Positions 8,763 to 17,800 of a stretch of 64,000 nucleotides of DNA are shown in pieces (position 1 is the first letter of the stretch; the number at the start of each line of letters is the position of its first letter). The stretch is taken from assembly GCA_913062925.1 (NCBI GenBank), contig CAJXWJ010000005.1:1-64000 (forward strand), read 5' to 3'. Under the pieces are notes generated by a model. It did no database searches. It saw only the letters and a list, made by a program, of their open reading frames with translations, and was not told where the DNA came from. The position numbers were made by a program, and so were the translations under genes. The DNA comes from an uncultured Pseudorhodobacter sp. Its GTDB lineage: Bacteria > Pseudomonadota > Alphaproteobacteria > Rhodobacterales > Rhodobacteraceae.

Positions 8763-9848
8763 ATGTCCGAGACCACCGCCGAAATCCGTGCCGAGATTGT
8801 GGTGCCAACCACCGATCTGCGTGGCGATTTACCGTTTTTCACCAAGACCTTGGCGATGCGGATGGATATGATCTATCCCGCCGACAATCCGGCGGTGGCG
8901 GTGGTTTCGGGGCATGGGTTGCGGGTGCGGCTGGATGCAGGCGCGCAAGCAGCGCCCGCGCTTCTGCGGATTTTGACCGACGAGGCCAATTTTGCCGGTG
9001 GCGCGCGGGTGCTGACCTCGCCGGGTGGCACCAAGGTCGAGGTCGATGCGCTGAACCCGCCGCTGATTTTGCCCGCCACCGAACACGCCTTTGTGGTGCG
9101 GCGCTTGGCGGATCAGGCACCTTGGGTGATCGGGCGGGCGGGGATGGAATACCGCGACCTGATCCCGACACGGCTGGGCGGGGCGATGATCGCCAGCCAC
9201 ATTCGCGTGCCCGACGGCCCGGTGCCCGATATGGTGCATTTCCACAAGGTTGGCTTTCAGCTGATCTTTTGCGTCGCGGGCTGGGTTGATGTTTTGTATG
9301 AAGATCAAGGCGGTATCCTGCGGATCGCGGCGGGCGATTGCTTTATTCAGCCGCCCGGCATTCGCCATAAGGTGCTGCATTCTGAAGGCGTGCAGGTGGT
9401 TGAAATTGGCGTGCCTGCCGAACATGTCACCGAAATCGACCACGAGATGACCCTGCCCACCGCCAGCTTTAACCCCGATCGTGAATGGCAGGGCCAGCGC
9501 TTTGTGCACAATCTTGGCGCCACTGGCGAGTTCAAACCCTACCGCATTCCGGGGTTCGAGGCGCGCGACACCACGATCAACGCCAATACCAAAGGGGTTG
9601 CCAGCGTGATGGTCGCTCGCCCCACCGGCGAGGCGCCTTGGACCAAACACGCAGGCGATATTCTGTTTGGCTTTGTGATGACAGGCTCGATGCTGCTGGA
9701 GGGCGAGGGCAAAGCGCCGTTCCGGCTCGAGGCTGGCGACGCCTTTGTCATTCCGCCTGCGATGGCGACGCGCTATGCGCAGGCCAGCGCCGATCTGACG
9801 CTGATGGAGGTGTCTTTGCCGGGCAATCCGCCGACGGAAATCCTGTAA
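8763..9848 (+). CDS. VOC-like N-terminus fused to a bicupin; function unknown
   Basis: A 361-residue protein with three beta-barrel or beta-module segments. Residues 1-60 (EIVVPTTDLRGDLPFFTKTL) resemble one glyoxalase/VOC module. Two cupin barrels follow, at about 140-225 (VHFHKVGFQLIFCVAGWVDV...AGDCFIQPPGIRHKV) and 270-355 (HAGDILFGFVMTGSMLLEGE...AGDAFVIPPAMATRY). The first barrel keeps several metal-ligand-type His and Glu residues; the second appears poorer in them. The ATG at 8763 follows AAAGGGAATTGCT. It diverges from maeB and precedes the nucleoside-salvage genes by 70 bases. I do not recognise a specific function; a metal-dependent dioxygenase or isomerase of small acids is possible. 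Confidence 0.75.
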   Translation: MSETTAEIRAEIVVPTTDLRGDLPFFTKTLAMRMDMIYPADNPAVAVVSGHGLRVRLDAGAQAAPALLRILTDEANFAGGARVLTSPGGTKVEVDALNPPLILPATEHAFVVRRLADQAPWVIGRAGMEYRDLIPTRLGGAMIASHIRVPDGPVPDMVHFHKVGFQLIFCVAGWVDVLYEDQGGILRIAAGDCFIQPPGIRHKVLHSEGVQVVEIGVPAEHVTEIDHEMTLPTASFNPDREWQGQRFVHNLGATGEFKPYRIPGFEARDTTINANTKGVASVMVARPTGEAPWTKHAGDILFGFVMTGSMLLEGEGKAPFRLEAGDAFVIPPAMATRYAQASADLTLMEVSLPGNPPTEIL

Positions 9849-9918
9849 CGGCAGGCTTGCACTTGAACCCGAAGCGGCCCACACTTACTGACCGGATGGT
9901 CAAGGATTGGAGCCGCTT

Positions 9919-10311
9919 ATGACATTGCTGGAAGCCGCAACGGCGGTGCGTTTGCGCGCCTATGTGCCCTATTCGCGCTTTCACGTTGGCGCGGCGATTA
10001 TGTCGGTGGAAGGTCGCGTGCATATTGGCTGCAACGTCGAAAACGTCGCCTACCCCGAAGGCACTTGCGCCGAAGCCGGTGCCATTGCCGCGATGATTGC
10101 GGCGGGCGACACCCGCATCGCCGAGATGGTGGTGATCGCCGACAGCCCCGAACCTGTGCCTTGCTGCGGCGGCTGCCGACAAAAAATCGCCGAATTTGCG
10201 GCGCAGGACGTCAAGGTAACCCTTTGCACCACCGACGGAAAATCAAAAACGCTGACCGTGGCCCAGCTTTTGCCCGGCGTGTTCAGTCAGGCGCATATGG
10301 ACCGCGCATGA
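9919..10311 (+). CDS. cdd: Cytidine deaminase
   Basis: Hydrolyses cytidine and deoxycytidine to uridine and deoxyuridine. It is a 130-residue homotetrameric-type enzyme, normal for the short family. Zinc ligands and catalytic Glu are visible in TCAEAGAI (Cys, Glu) and PCCGGCRQ (two Cys), and YVPYSRFHVGAA is the usual substrate-binding N-terminal motif. The ATG at 9919 has TTGGAG six bases upstream. It opens a run of five salvage genes whose start and stop codons touch or overlap; its TGA overlaps the deoA ATG (ATGA). Confidence 0.97.
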   Translation: MTLLEAATAVRLRAYVPYSRFHVGAAIMSVEGRVHIGCNVENVAYPEGTCAEAGAIAAMIAAGDTRIAEMVVIADSPEPVPCCGGCRQKIAEFAAQDVKVTLCTTDGKSKTLTVAQLLPGVFSQAHMDRA

Positions 10312-11618
10312 GCGACGCCCGCGCCATTATCACCACGCTGCGCGATGGCGGCCACCCCTCGGCGGCCGATTTGCAGTGGTTCGCGCAGGGCTTGGCCTCT
10401 GGTGCGGTCAGTGATGCGCAGGCGGGTGCCTTTGCCATGGCGGTGCTGCTGAAAGGGCTGGGGGATGAGGGCCGCGTGGCGCTGACCCGTGCGATGCGCG
10501 ACAGCGGTCATGTGCTGCACTGGGATCTGCCGGGGCCGGTGCTGGACAAGCATTCAACGGGGGGGATTGGCGATTGTGTGTCGCTGCTGCTTGCCCCTGC
10601 CTTGGCTGCTTGCGGGGCCTATGTGCCGATGATTTCGGGGCGCGGTTTGGGGCATACCGGCGGCACTTTGGACAAGCTGGAAGCCATCCCCGGCTTTCGC
10701 ACCGGCCTGACCGAGGCGCAATTGCGCGCGCAGCTGAATGATGTCGGCTGCGCCATTGTCTCGGCCAGTGCGGAAATTGCGCCGGCTGATCGCAGGCTTT
10801 ACGCGCTGCGCGATGTCACGGGCACGGTCGAGTCGGTGGATCTGATCACCGCCTCGATTCTGTCGAAAAAGCTGGCGGCGGGGCTGGAAGCGCTTGTTCT
10901 TGATGTGAAATGCGGCTCGGGGGCGTTTATGAAAACGCTGGCCGAGGCCGAGGCTTTGGCCCGCGCGCTGGTCGCGACGGCGCAGGGTGCGGGCTGCATG
11001 ACCACGGCGTTGATTACAGATATGAGCCAACCTTTGGCAACGGCTGCGGGCAATGCGCTTGAAGTGATCGAAGTGATGGAAACCCTGACCGGCACCAGCG
11101 TAAACTCGGCGCTGTGGGATATCACTATGGCGCTGGGTGGCGAGGCTTTGGCGCTGGGCGGGCTGGCCGACGATCCGGCAGATGGGGCGATGCGGATCGA
11201 GCAAGCGCTGGATTCAGGCGCTGCGGCTGAGATTTTTGGCCGGATGGTGGCTGCGCAAGGTGGACCGCATGATTTTGTCGACCGCTGGCCCGACCGTCTG
11301 CCCGCAGCCGCCGTGATCCGCGAGGTGCCAAGCCTGCGCAGCGGTTTTGTGCAGCGCGTTGACGGTCAGGCGCTGGGGCAAACCGTGGTCGGGCTTGGCG
11401 GCGGGCGGCTGCGCGAGGGCGATCGGTTGAACCTTTCGGTCGGGCTGTCGGAACTTGCGGGGATCGGTGAAGATATCGCGGCGGGCGATCCGTTGTGCAT
11501 GGTGCATGCCGCCACCGAAGCCGCTGCCGAACAGGCAATTGCGCAGATCCAAGCCGCCTATGCTTTGGGCGCGGCTCTTCCCGAAGACCCTGATTTGATT
11601 TTGAAAAGGATTGCCTGA
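10308..11618 (+). CDS. deoA: Thymidine phosphorylase
   Basis: Splits thymidine or deoxyuridine with phosphate to the free base plus 2-deoxyribose-1-phosphate. The family signature is clear: DKHSTGGIGDCVSLLLAP near residues 80-97, SGRGLGHTGGTLDKLE near 110-125, and DVKCGSGAFMKT near 200. At 436 residues it is full length. The ATG overlaps the cdd stop by four bases, implying translational coupling, and its own TGA abuts the deoB ATG with no gap. The product feeds straight into DeoB. Confidence 0.97.
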   Translation: MSDARAIITTLRDGGHPSAADLQWFAQGLASGAVSDAQAGAFAMAVLLKGLGDEGRVALTRAMRDSGHVLHWDLPGPVLDKHSTGGIGDCVSLLLAPALAACGAYVPMISGRGLGHTGGTLDKLEAIPGFRTGLTEAQLRAQLNDVGCAIVSASAEIAPADRRLYALRDVTGTVESVDLITASILSKKLAAGLEALVLDVKCGSGAFMKTLAEAEALARALVATAQGAGCMTTALITDMSQPLATAAGNALEVIEVMETLTGTSVNSALWDITMALGGEALALGGLADDPADGAMRIEQALDSGAAAEIFGRMVAAQGGPHDFVDRWPDRLPAAAVIREVPSLRSGFVQRVDGQALGQTVVGLGGGRLREGDRLNLSVGLSELAGIGEDIAAGDPLCMVHAATEAAAEQAIAQIQAAYALGAALPEDPDLILKRIA

Positions 11619-12815
11619 ATGGCGCGGGCCTTTCTGATTGTGATGGATTCCGTGGGCTGTGGCGGTGCCCCCGATGCCGCCGATTTTGGCGATGCAGGCG
11701 CCAATACCTTGGCCCATATCGCGGCAGAATGCGCCGCAGGGCGGGCAGATATTGGCCGCCAAGGCCCGCTGCGGATGCCGCATCTGGATGCTTTGGGCTT
11801 AGGGGCCGCGATCAAACTCGCCTCGGGGCAGACGGCGGCGGGGTTTTCGGCAACCCCACAGGGCCGCTGGGGGGCTGCAACCGAAGTGTCGCGCGGCAAG
11901 GACACGCCCTCGGGGCATTGGGAGCTTGCCGGCGTGCCGGTGCCTTGGGATTGGACCTATTTCCCCGACACAAGCCCCGCCTTTCCGCCCGATCTGGTGG
12001 AGCTTGTCTGCAAACTGGCCGGAACCAAGGGGATTTTGGGCAATTGCCACGCCTCTGGCATGCCGATCATCGCGCGGCATTTTGCCGAGCATCAGCGCTT
12101 GGGCTGGCCGATTTGCTATACCTCGGCCGACAGCGTGTTCCAGATTGCGGCGCATGAAGACAGCTTTGGGCTGGACCGCTTGCTCAAGCTTTGCGCCGAT
12201 CTGGCGCCGCATCTGCATGCGATGAAGGTCGGGCGGGTGATCGCGCGGCCCTTTCGTGGCGGGGTAGGCGATTTCTACCGCACGCCAAACCGGCATGATT
12301 TTGCTATGGACCCACCTGCGCCGACGCTGCTTGACTGGGTTGCAAACGCGGGGCGGGCGACGCATGCGATTGGAAAGATTGGCGATATCTTCTCGATGAA
12401 GGGGGTTGGGGCCTTGCACAAGGGCGCTTCGGATATTGCACTTTTCGATCATTTAGATGCGCTGGCGGGGCAGGCCGAGGCAGGTTCTTTGACCTTTGCC
12501 AACTTTGTGGAGTTTGACAGCCTTTACGGCCATCCGCGCGATGTTGCGGGCTATGCCCGTGCGCTCGAGTGGTTTGACGCCCGCGCGGGCGGCTTTTTGG
12601 CACGGCTTCGGCCTGGCGATCTGGCGATTTTCACCGCCGATCATGGCAACGACCCAACCTGGCGCGGCACCGAACACACGCGCGAGCGGGTTCCGGTGCT
12701 TTGCGCGGGCGCGGGCACGGGATCCTTGGGCCATTGCGCCTTTGCCGATGTTGGGGCAAGCGTGGCGCAGCATTTGGGCGTGGCCAGCCATGGGGTTGGA
12801 AGGAGCTTTCTATGA
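11619..12815 (+). CDS. deoB: Phosphopentomutase
   Basis: Converts (deoxy)ribose-1-phosphate to the 5-phosphate, using a metal-dependent alkaline-phosphatase-like fold. The N-terminal metal motif is VMDSVGCGGAPDA (residues 7-19). The family motifs GKDTPSGHWELAG and, near the C-terminus, ADHGNDPTWRGTEHTRE with clustered Asp and His ligands are present. At 398 residues the length is typical. The ATG follows the deoA TGA directly, and its stop overlaps the add ATG. No deoC (deoxyribose-phosphate aldolase) is seen here, so that step must be encoded elsewhere. Confidence 0.97.
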   Translation: MARAFLIVMDSVGCGGAPDAADFGDAGANTLAHIAAECAAGRADIGRQGPLRMPHLDALGLGAAIKLASGQTAAGFSATPQGRWGAATEVSRGKDTPSGHWELAGVPVPWDWTYFPDTSPAFPPDLVELVCKLAGTKGILGNCHASGMPIIARHFAEHQRLGWPICYTSADSVFQIAAHEDSFGLDRLLKLCADLAPHLHAMKVGRVIARPFRGGVGDFYRTPNRHDFAMDPPAPTLLDWVANAGRATHAIGKIGDIFSMKGVGALHKGASDIALFDHLDALAGQAEAGSLTFANFVEFDSLYGHPRDVAGYARALEWFDARAGGFLARLRPGDLAIFTADHGNDPTWRGTEHTRERVPVLCAGAGTGSLGHCAFADVGASVAQHLGVASHGVGRSFL

Positions 12816-13804
12816 CGATCAAAGACTTGCCGAAGGTCGAGCTGCACCTGCATCTGGAAGGTGGGGCGCCGCCAGCCTTTGTGCGCGGGCTTGCCAAGGA
12901 AAAGCACATTGATATTGGCGGAATTTTTACCGAAAGCGGCGGTTACCGCTTTGCCGATTTCTGGGATTTTCTGAAGGTCTACGAGGCCGCCACCACGGTG
13001 CTGCAAAGCCCGCAGGATTTTTACCGCCTGACGCTGGCGGTCTTGGAACAAAGTGCCGCCAATGGCGTGATTTATTCCGAATGCTTTCTGTCGCCCGATT
13101 TCTGCGGTGGTCGCGATTTGATCGCTTGGCGCGAATATCTGCATGCGATTGAAGAGGCCGCAGCCAAGGCCGAGGCCGATTTTGGCATCACCCTGCGCGG
13201 CATCATCACCCCGATCCGGCATTTCGGCCCCGAAAAGGCGCGTCAAACCGCGCGCTGTGCGGCCGAGACGGCGGGGCGCTTTATCACCGGCTTTGGCATT
13301 GGCGGCGACGAGAAGATCGGCAAACTCGCTGATTTTGCGTGGTCTTTCGATATGGCGCGCGAGGCCGGGCTGCGGATTACGGCGCATGCGGGCGAATGGG
13401 GCGGGCCAGAGTCTGTGCGCGATGCGATCAACGATCTGGGTGTCGCACGCGTTGGCCACGGCGTGCGCGCGATTGAAGATCTGGCGCTGGTGGATGAAAT
13501 CGCCGAGCGCGGCATCGTGCTGGAACTTTGCCCCGGCTCGAATGTGGCGCTTGGGCTTTACAAAGATTTTCGCGCCCATCCGATTGCCGAGATGCTGAAG
13601 CGCGGCGTCAAAGTCACGATCAGCACCGATGATCCGCCGTTTTTCCACACCACAATGACGCGCGAATACGAGATGTTGCACCGCGCCTTTGACTGGGACG
13701 AGGGCGTTTTCGCCCAAATCGCCCGCACCTCGATCGAGGCGGCATTTTGCGATGCCGAAACCAAAACCCTTATTCAAAGCAGACTGGAGCAGGCCAATGG
13801 CTGA
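12812..13804 (+). CDS. add: Adenosine deaminase
   Basis: Deaminates adenosine and deoxyadenosine to inosine forms. It is a TIM-barrel amidohydrolase of 330 residues. Metal-binding HLHLEG lies at residues 12-17, the catalytic segment is [19 protein letters not shown] carries the second His, and STDDPPFF near the C-terminus carries the paired Asp. The ATG at 12812 has AGGAG just upstream and overlaps the deoB stop. It ends eight bases inside upp. Some close relatives are adenine deaminases; the HAGE and STDDP motifs alone do not settle the substrate. Confidence 0.93.
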   Translation: MTIKDLPKVELHLHLEGGAPPAFVRGLAKEKHIDIGGIFTESGGYRFADFWDFLKVYEAATTVLQSPQDFYRLTLAVLEQSAANGVIYSECFLSPDFCGGRDLIAWREYLHAIEEAAAKAEADFGITLRGIITPIRHFGPEKARQTARCAAETAGRFITGFGIGGDEKIGKLADFAWSFDMAREAGLRITAHAGEWGGPESVRDAINDLGVARVGHGVRAIEDLALVDEIAERGIVLELCPGSNVALGLYKDFRAHPIAEMLKRGVKVTISTDDPPFFHTTMTREYEMLHRAFDWDEGVFAQIARTSIEAAFCDAETKTLIQSRLEQANG

Positions 13805-14429
13805 ACATTTGACCGTCGTTTCGCACCCTTTGGTGCAGCACAAGCTGACCTTGATGCGCGAAAAAGACACCTCGACCGCCAGCTTTCGCCAGCTGTTGCG
13901 CGAGATCAGCCTGCTTTTGGCCTATGAGGTCACGCGCGAATTGCCGATGACCACCAAACATATCGAAACCCCGCTGGAACCGATGGATGCGCCGACGATT
14001 GACGGCAAAAAGCTGGCGCTGATCTCGATCTTGCGGGCGGGCAACGGGCTTTTGGACGGTATTCTAGAGCTGATCCCCGCGGCGCGTGTGGGCTTTGTGG
14101 GGCTTTATCGTGACCCAGAAACGCTGGAGCCGGTGCAATATTACTGCAAGTTGCCCGATCATCTGGACGAGCGGATTTCGATTGTGGTCGATCCGATGCT
14201 GGCCACTGGCAATTCCTCGGCGGCGGCGATTTCGTTGTTAAAGCAGGCCGGCGCGAAGAATATCCGCTTTTTGTGTCTGCTGGCCGCCCCCGAAGGCGTT
14301 GCGCGGATGAAAGAGGCGCATCCCGATGTGCCGATCGTCACGGCCTCGCTTGACAGCCATCTGAACGACCACGGCTATATCGTTCCCGGTCTAGGGGATG
14401 CGGGTGATCGGATGTTTGGCACTAAATAG
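13797..14429 (+). CDS. upp: Uracil phosphoribosyltransferase
   Basis: Makes UMP from uracil and PRPP, closing the pyrimidine salvage route that cdd and deoA feed with uracil. The PRPP-binding loop [15 protein letters not shown] and the uracil-binding C-terminus ([17 protein letters not shown]) are intact, and the 210-residue length is standard. The start codon lies eight bases before the end of add. I see no intrinsic terminator with a T-tract after it, so the run may read into the next gene or end by Rho. Confidence 0.97.
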   Translation: MAEHLTVVSHPLVQHKLTLMREKDTSTASFRQLLREISLLLAYEVTRELPMTTKHIETPLEPMDAPTIDGKKLALISILRAGNGLLDGILELIPAARVGFVGLYRDPETLEPVQYYCKLPDHLDERISIVVDPMLATGNSSAAAISLLKQAGAKNIRFLCLLAAPEGVARMKEAHPDVPIVTASLDSHLNDHGYIVPGLGDAGDRMFGTK

Positions 14430-14470
14430 GGGATTGTTTCTCTTTACTCTGCCATAATCTTGACGCATTC

Positions 14471-14492
14471 TACCCCCACCTACGTGGGGGTA
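14471..14492 (+). promoter_or_regulatory. Hairpin covering the ribosome-binding site of the SPOR gene
   Basis: A perfect nine-base stem (TACCCCCAC at 14471-14479 with GTGGGGGTA at 14484-14492) and a four-base loop lie four bases before the ATG at 14497. The only purine-rich Shine-Dalgarno-like stretch (GTGGGGG) is within the 3' arm, so the stem would hide it. No T-tract follows in either direction, which argues against a terminator for upp. Confidence 0.5.
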
Positions 14493-14496
14493 GCTT

Positions 14497-15639
14497 ATGT
14501 TGTATAAAATGTTTTCGGCCGCAGTTTGTGCGGCTTTGCTTGGGCCAGTCAGCGCCAGCGCGCAGAATATCGCGCAAATAGGCGGGCCAGCCGAGCGTCC
14601 GTCGTCCAGCTTTAAAGGCCTACAATATGTCGACAGCCGCGGCTGCGTCTTTATGCGGGTTGAAAGCTCGGGTGCTGCTCAGTGGTATCCGCGTGTCGAT
14701 GCGCAGCGCAAACCCGTTTGCAATATGGGCCCCACCCCCACAGCAGAAGTGGCAGCCGTGCCAGAGACCGCGCCGATGGTGGCGCCCGTGCTGGCGGCAA
14801 AACCGCCGACCGCACCGCTCAAAGCACCGCTTGCGACCGTGGCCAGCAAGATGATGCCCGAAGCCCTTGTCAAAGCCGTACCGGTTGCGGTGCCCGTAGC
14901 AGCCTTGGCGCCTGCGGTTTCAAGTTACGATCGCGTCACCACGCAGGGCCCTGCCAAGGGGCAAATCGCCTGTTCAACCTCGGCTCCGGTGGTCGAAGTC
15001 ATACGCTTGCGCAATGGCGGCACTGGGGTGATGTGTACCAAAGGCGATGGCACCACAAACGGCTGGCACGCGCCGACTTATCCGACAGGCACGCCGCCCG
15101 GAGCCTCTTTGCGCGCAGCCGCTGTGCAAGAGCCCACCACGCCCAAGGCCGCGCCGGCGCGCAAAATCGTGCAACCGCTGCAAACGGCAGCCAGCTCGCA
15201 GACCATCTTTACCCCACCTGCCGGCTATAAATTGGCATGGAAAGATGACCGGCTGAACCCAAAACGTGGCATTGGCACCGCAGAGGGGCAGGCGGCGCAA
15301 GACCGCGTCTGGACCCGCAGGGTGCCGGCCCAGATTGTCACAGCGGCAACGGCACCTGTCGCCCTGCGGTCGCGGGTGACGATCTCGAGCATGAGCGCAG
15401 CTTCTCAACCCATTGCGCGCAGTTTTGTGCAGATTGGCACCTTTGGTCTCGCCTCGAATGCGGCAGGTGCCGCGGAACGGGTGCAGGCGCTGGGGCTGCC
15501 GGTGGCCAAAAGCCATTTGGTCAAGGCTGGCAAACCTTTGCAGGTTGTGTTTGCGGGGCCCTTTGGTTCGCCAGATCAGGCGAAAGCAGCCTTACAGCTG
15601 GCGCGGCAAGCCGGATTTGGCGACGCATTTTTGCGCTAA
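14497..15639 (+). CDS. Secreted SPOR-domain protein
   Basis: A 380-residue exported protein. A signal peptide (MLYKMFSAAVCAALLGPVSASA) is followed by a short Cys-containing segment, a long Ala/Pro/Val-rich low-complexity linker (about 75-150 and 190-300) and a C-terminal SPOR domain at about 305-380 (RSFVQIGTFGLASNAAGAAERV...VVFAGPFGSPDQAKAAL). SPOR domains bind denuded glycan strands of peptidoglycan, usually at the division septum, so a cell-envelope or division role is likely. Repeated Cys pairs (SRGCVFMRV, IACSTSAP, GVMCTKGD) may form disulfides in the periplasm. The gene has a hairpin over its start and a terminator behind it. Confidence 0.85.
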   Translation: MLYKMFSAAVCAALLGPVSASAQNIAQIGGPAERPSSSFKGLQYVDSRGCVFMRVESSGAAQWYPRVDAQRKPVCNMGPTPTAEVAAVPETAPMVAPVLAAKPPTAPLKAPLATVASKMMPEALVKAVPVAVPVAALAPAVSSYDRVTTQGPAKGQIACSTSAPVVEVIRLRNGGTGVMCTKGDGTTNGWHAPTYPTGTPPGASLRAAAVQEPTTPKAAPARKIVQPLQTAASSQTIFTPPAGYKLAWKDDRLNPKRGIGTAEGQAAQDRVWTRRVPAQIVTAATAPVALRSRVTISSMSAASQPIARSFVQIGTFGLASNAAGAAERVQALGLPVAKSHLVKAGKPLQVVFAGPFGSPDQAKAALQLARQAGFGDAFLR

Positions 15640-15657
15640 GGCTTCGTGATATATTGG

Positions 15658-15692
15658 AAAAGCCCGCATTCTTGCGGGCTTTTTGTTTTTCA
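15658..15692 (+). terminator. Intrinsic terminator after the SPOR gene
   Basis: Stem AGCCCGC/GCGGGCT (15661-15667 with 15674-15680) with a six-base loop is followed by TTTTTGTTTTT on the plus strand. On the minus strand the stem is followed by only a few T residues, so it mainly serves the plus-strand gene. It ends just before the convergent neighbour. Confidence 0.9.
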
Positions 15693-15694
15693 GC

Positions 15695-16705
15695 CTATTG
15701 GCAGATCGCTTGCAGGCCAAGCCAAACTCCGTCTTCCAGCACCACAGGATCACTGCCATTTGGCATCGGATCGGCCAGATGTGGTTCGGCTTTGACGGCG
15801 GCGTTCAGCAGGTCTTCATAGGGGCGCGTCGTGATCGCCGCGGTTTTGAAGGCCGAGATCAGGTCTGCATCGGTTAGGGCGGCGGGTTCGGTCTGCAAGA
15901 AGATTTCGCCATAGCCTGCAAGGCTTTGCGGTGCCATGCTTCCGCTGGTCAGCAGCCGCAAGGTCGCCCATAGTCCGGCGTAATGCAGCAGGGCCTTGGT
16001 CGGCTCGCGGCCAACCACGCGGCGTCGCTCGGCGATAACCATGCCCGCAATCGCATCGGCTCCATCACTTTGCGCCAGCATCCGTTCGGGTAAAAGCACC
16101 AGATCGCCGGGCAGTGAGGCAGGGCGGCCCAGACCCTCGCGCAAGATCCTGATCATAGGTGGCGAGATCGGGTCAATCCGCCGCGCCATCCGCTCGAGCG
16201 CGGCAGAGCCCAGAGGCGAGGTGCAGGCCGAGCCAGTCAGCCGCCGCAGATCCGCCAAGGCCAATTGCCCCAATTGCGCCCGGGTCGTCAGCGGCAGCAT
16301 ATTGGCGGTATAGTCAATCAGCGATCCGGGCAGCCAGAACAGCGCCAAGGCAAGCAAAACCGCCGCGGTGCCGCCCAGCAAAGATCCGCGCAGCCGTCCG
16401 GTCTGGGGACGCCGCCGCTCGAGCGTGTCCTTGACGGTCTCCAGCGCCAAGATCATATCGCGGTCTTCTATCTCTAGCGTCTCGCCCTTGTCATCTGCCA
16501 CGGCATAAACGGCAGGCAGCTGCGCAGGGTTCAACCGCCGCAGCGCCGGCAGCGACCATTGCGTCAGCGGTATTTCGGTTTTTGGATCGGCCAAAATCAG
16601 CGTGGTCGAACGCAGGGCGACCAGCACCTCTTGCAGCCGTGCCTCTGGCGTCTCACGCCACAGGCCACTGCTTTCCAGCCTTTGGTATTTCCGCAACGCC
16701 GTCAT
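15695..16705 (-). CDS. Membrane-anchored protein resembling a degenerate M48 peptidase
   Basis: Unrecognised 336-residue protein. A cytosolic N-terminal part of about 108 residues precedes one transmembrane helix (LLGGTAAVLLALALFWLPG, about 109-127) and an outer domain of about 200 residues. In that domain, PGDLVLLPERMLAQSDGADAIAGMVIAERRR follows the layout of M48 metallopeptidases, where the last part would be a zinc-binding HExxH helix; here the equivalent reads AERRR, so zinc binding should be lost. That similarity is my inference from the pattern. A working M48 lipoprotein lies elsewhere, at 32729. It is convergent with the SPOR gene across a terminator and 168 bases from the DMT gene. 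Confidence 0.55.
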   Translation of the reverse strand: MTALRKYQRLESSGLWRETPEARLQEVLVALRSTTLILADPKTEIPLTQWSLPALRRLNPAQLPAVYAVADDKGETLEIEDRDMILALETVKDTLERRRPQTGRLRGSLLGGTAAVLLALALFWLPGSLIDYTANMLPLTTRAQLGQLALADLRRLTGSACTSPLGSAALERMARRIDPISPPMIRILREGLGRPASLPGDLVLLPERMLAQSDGADAIAGMVIAERRRVVGREPTKALLHYAGLWATLRLLTSGSMAPQSLAGYGEIFLQTEPAALTDADLISAFKTAAITTRPYEDLLNAAVKAEPHLADPMPNGSDPVVLEDGVWLGLQAICQ

Positions 16706-16873
16706 CGGCTCGATATGCCTTTTCGTAAGCTTTTGCGGGTATTCTATCGCCTTGGTTGCGGTTCCACAACATGATGTGGCGGTTTTCGGCGGCTGCGCAA
16801 CTTATACGGCAAGCAGATGTCGGTTTTGGGCGCGCAGAAAGCGCTGGCTCGGGCCTTCTGGGGGAAATGGAGC

Positions 16874-17800
16874 ATGACCTTGACCCAAGACAGAACCCTC
16901 GCCGCTGCCGGATTGATTTGCGCCTATGCCGGCTTGATCGGATTTACCGATAACTATGTGCGGGTGATCGCGGCCGAGACGGGGCTATGGCAGTTTCACG
17001 CCATCCGCACCGCTATGGCGATGGTTTTGCTGGGAGGGGTGGCGGCTGCGCTGGGCTGGCGGCTGCGGCCGGTGCGGCTTGGGGCGGTGCTGGCACGCTC
17101 GGCGCTGCATGGCGCGGCGATGGTGATTTATTTTGGGGCGCTTGCATTTTTGCCGGTGGCTTTGGTGGCGGCTGGGCTGTTCACCTCACCGATTTTCGTG
17201 CTGCTGATTTCGCGCTTTGCCTATGGTCATGCCATCGGGCCTGTGCGGATCGCGGCGGTTGCTTTGGGCTTTTGCGGGGTGATCTTGGTCTTAGGCCCTG
17301 AGGCCTTTGCGGGCGCCTCGCTGGCGGCGGTTTTGCCGATTTTGGCCGGCGTGCTTTATGCGATGGGCAATATCGCCACGCGGGAATGGTGCGCCCAAGA
17401 GGGGGCGGTGACGTTGCTGGCTGGATTTTTTCTGGCCCTTGGGCTGATTGGTCTGATCGGCATGGCGGCGCTATGGCTTTGGCCGCTGCCAGTGCCCGAG
17501 GGGGCCGCGGGTTTTTTGCAGCGCGGCGCGGTTTGGCCATCAGAAAGCTTCTATTTCTGGACCTTGGTGCAGGCTGTAGGCTCGCTTTTGGGGGTCGGAC
17601 TGATGATCCGGGCTTATCAGATTACCGAGGCCAGCCGCGCTTCGGTGCTGGAATATGTCATTCTGCCCGCCTCGGCGATCTGGTCCTATGTGATCTGGGG
17701 GCAGGCGTTAAAGCCGCTGGAAATTGCCGGCATGGTGCTGATTGTGGCCGCGGGCTCGATGATTGCGCTGCGTGCCAAGACGGCAGAGGCCGCGGCCTAA
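16874..17800 (+). CDS. DMT-family (EamA) transporter
   Basis: An integral inner-membrane protein of 308 residues with about ten hydrophobic helices arranged as two EamA repeats, as in the drug/metabolite exporter superfamily. The second repeat contains the typical conserved end EYVILPASAIWSYVIWGQALKPLEIAGMVLIVAAG. I chose the ATG at 16874, since GGGGGAA precedes it by eight bases; an upstream in-frame ATG would add a non-hydrophobic leader. The family exports amino acids, nucleosides or drugs, and the sequence gives no substrate. Its end overlaps tdk by four bases tail to tail. Confidence 0.88.
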   Translation: MTLTQDRTLAAAGLICAYAGLIGFTDNYVRVIAAETGLWQFHAIRTAMAMVLLGGVAAALGWRLRPVRLGAVLARSALHGAAMVIYFGALAFLPVALVAAGLFTSPIFVLLISRFAYGHAIGPVRIAAVALGFCGVILVLGPEAFAGASLAAVLPILAGVLYAMGNIATREWCAQEGAVTLLAGFFLALGLIGLIGMAALWLWPLPVPEGAAGFLQRGAVWPSESFYFWTLVQAVGSLLGVGLMIRAYQITEASRASVLEYVILPASAIWSYVIWGQALKPLEIAGMVLIVAAGSMIALRAKTAEAAA

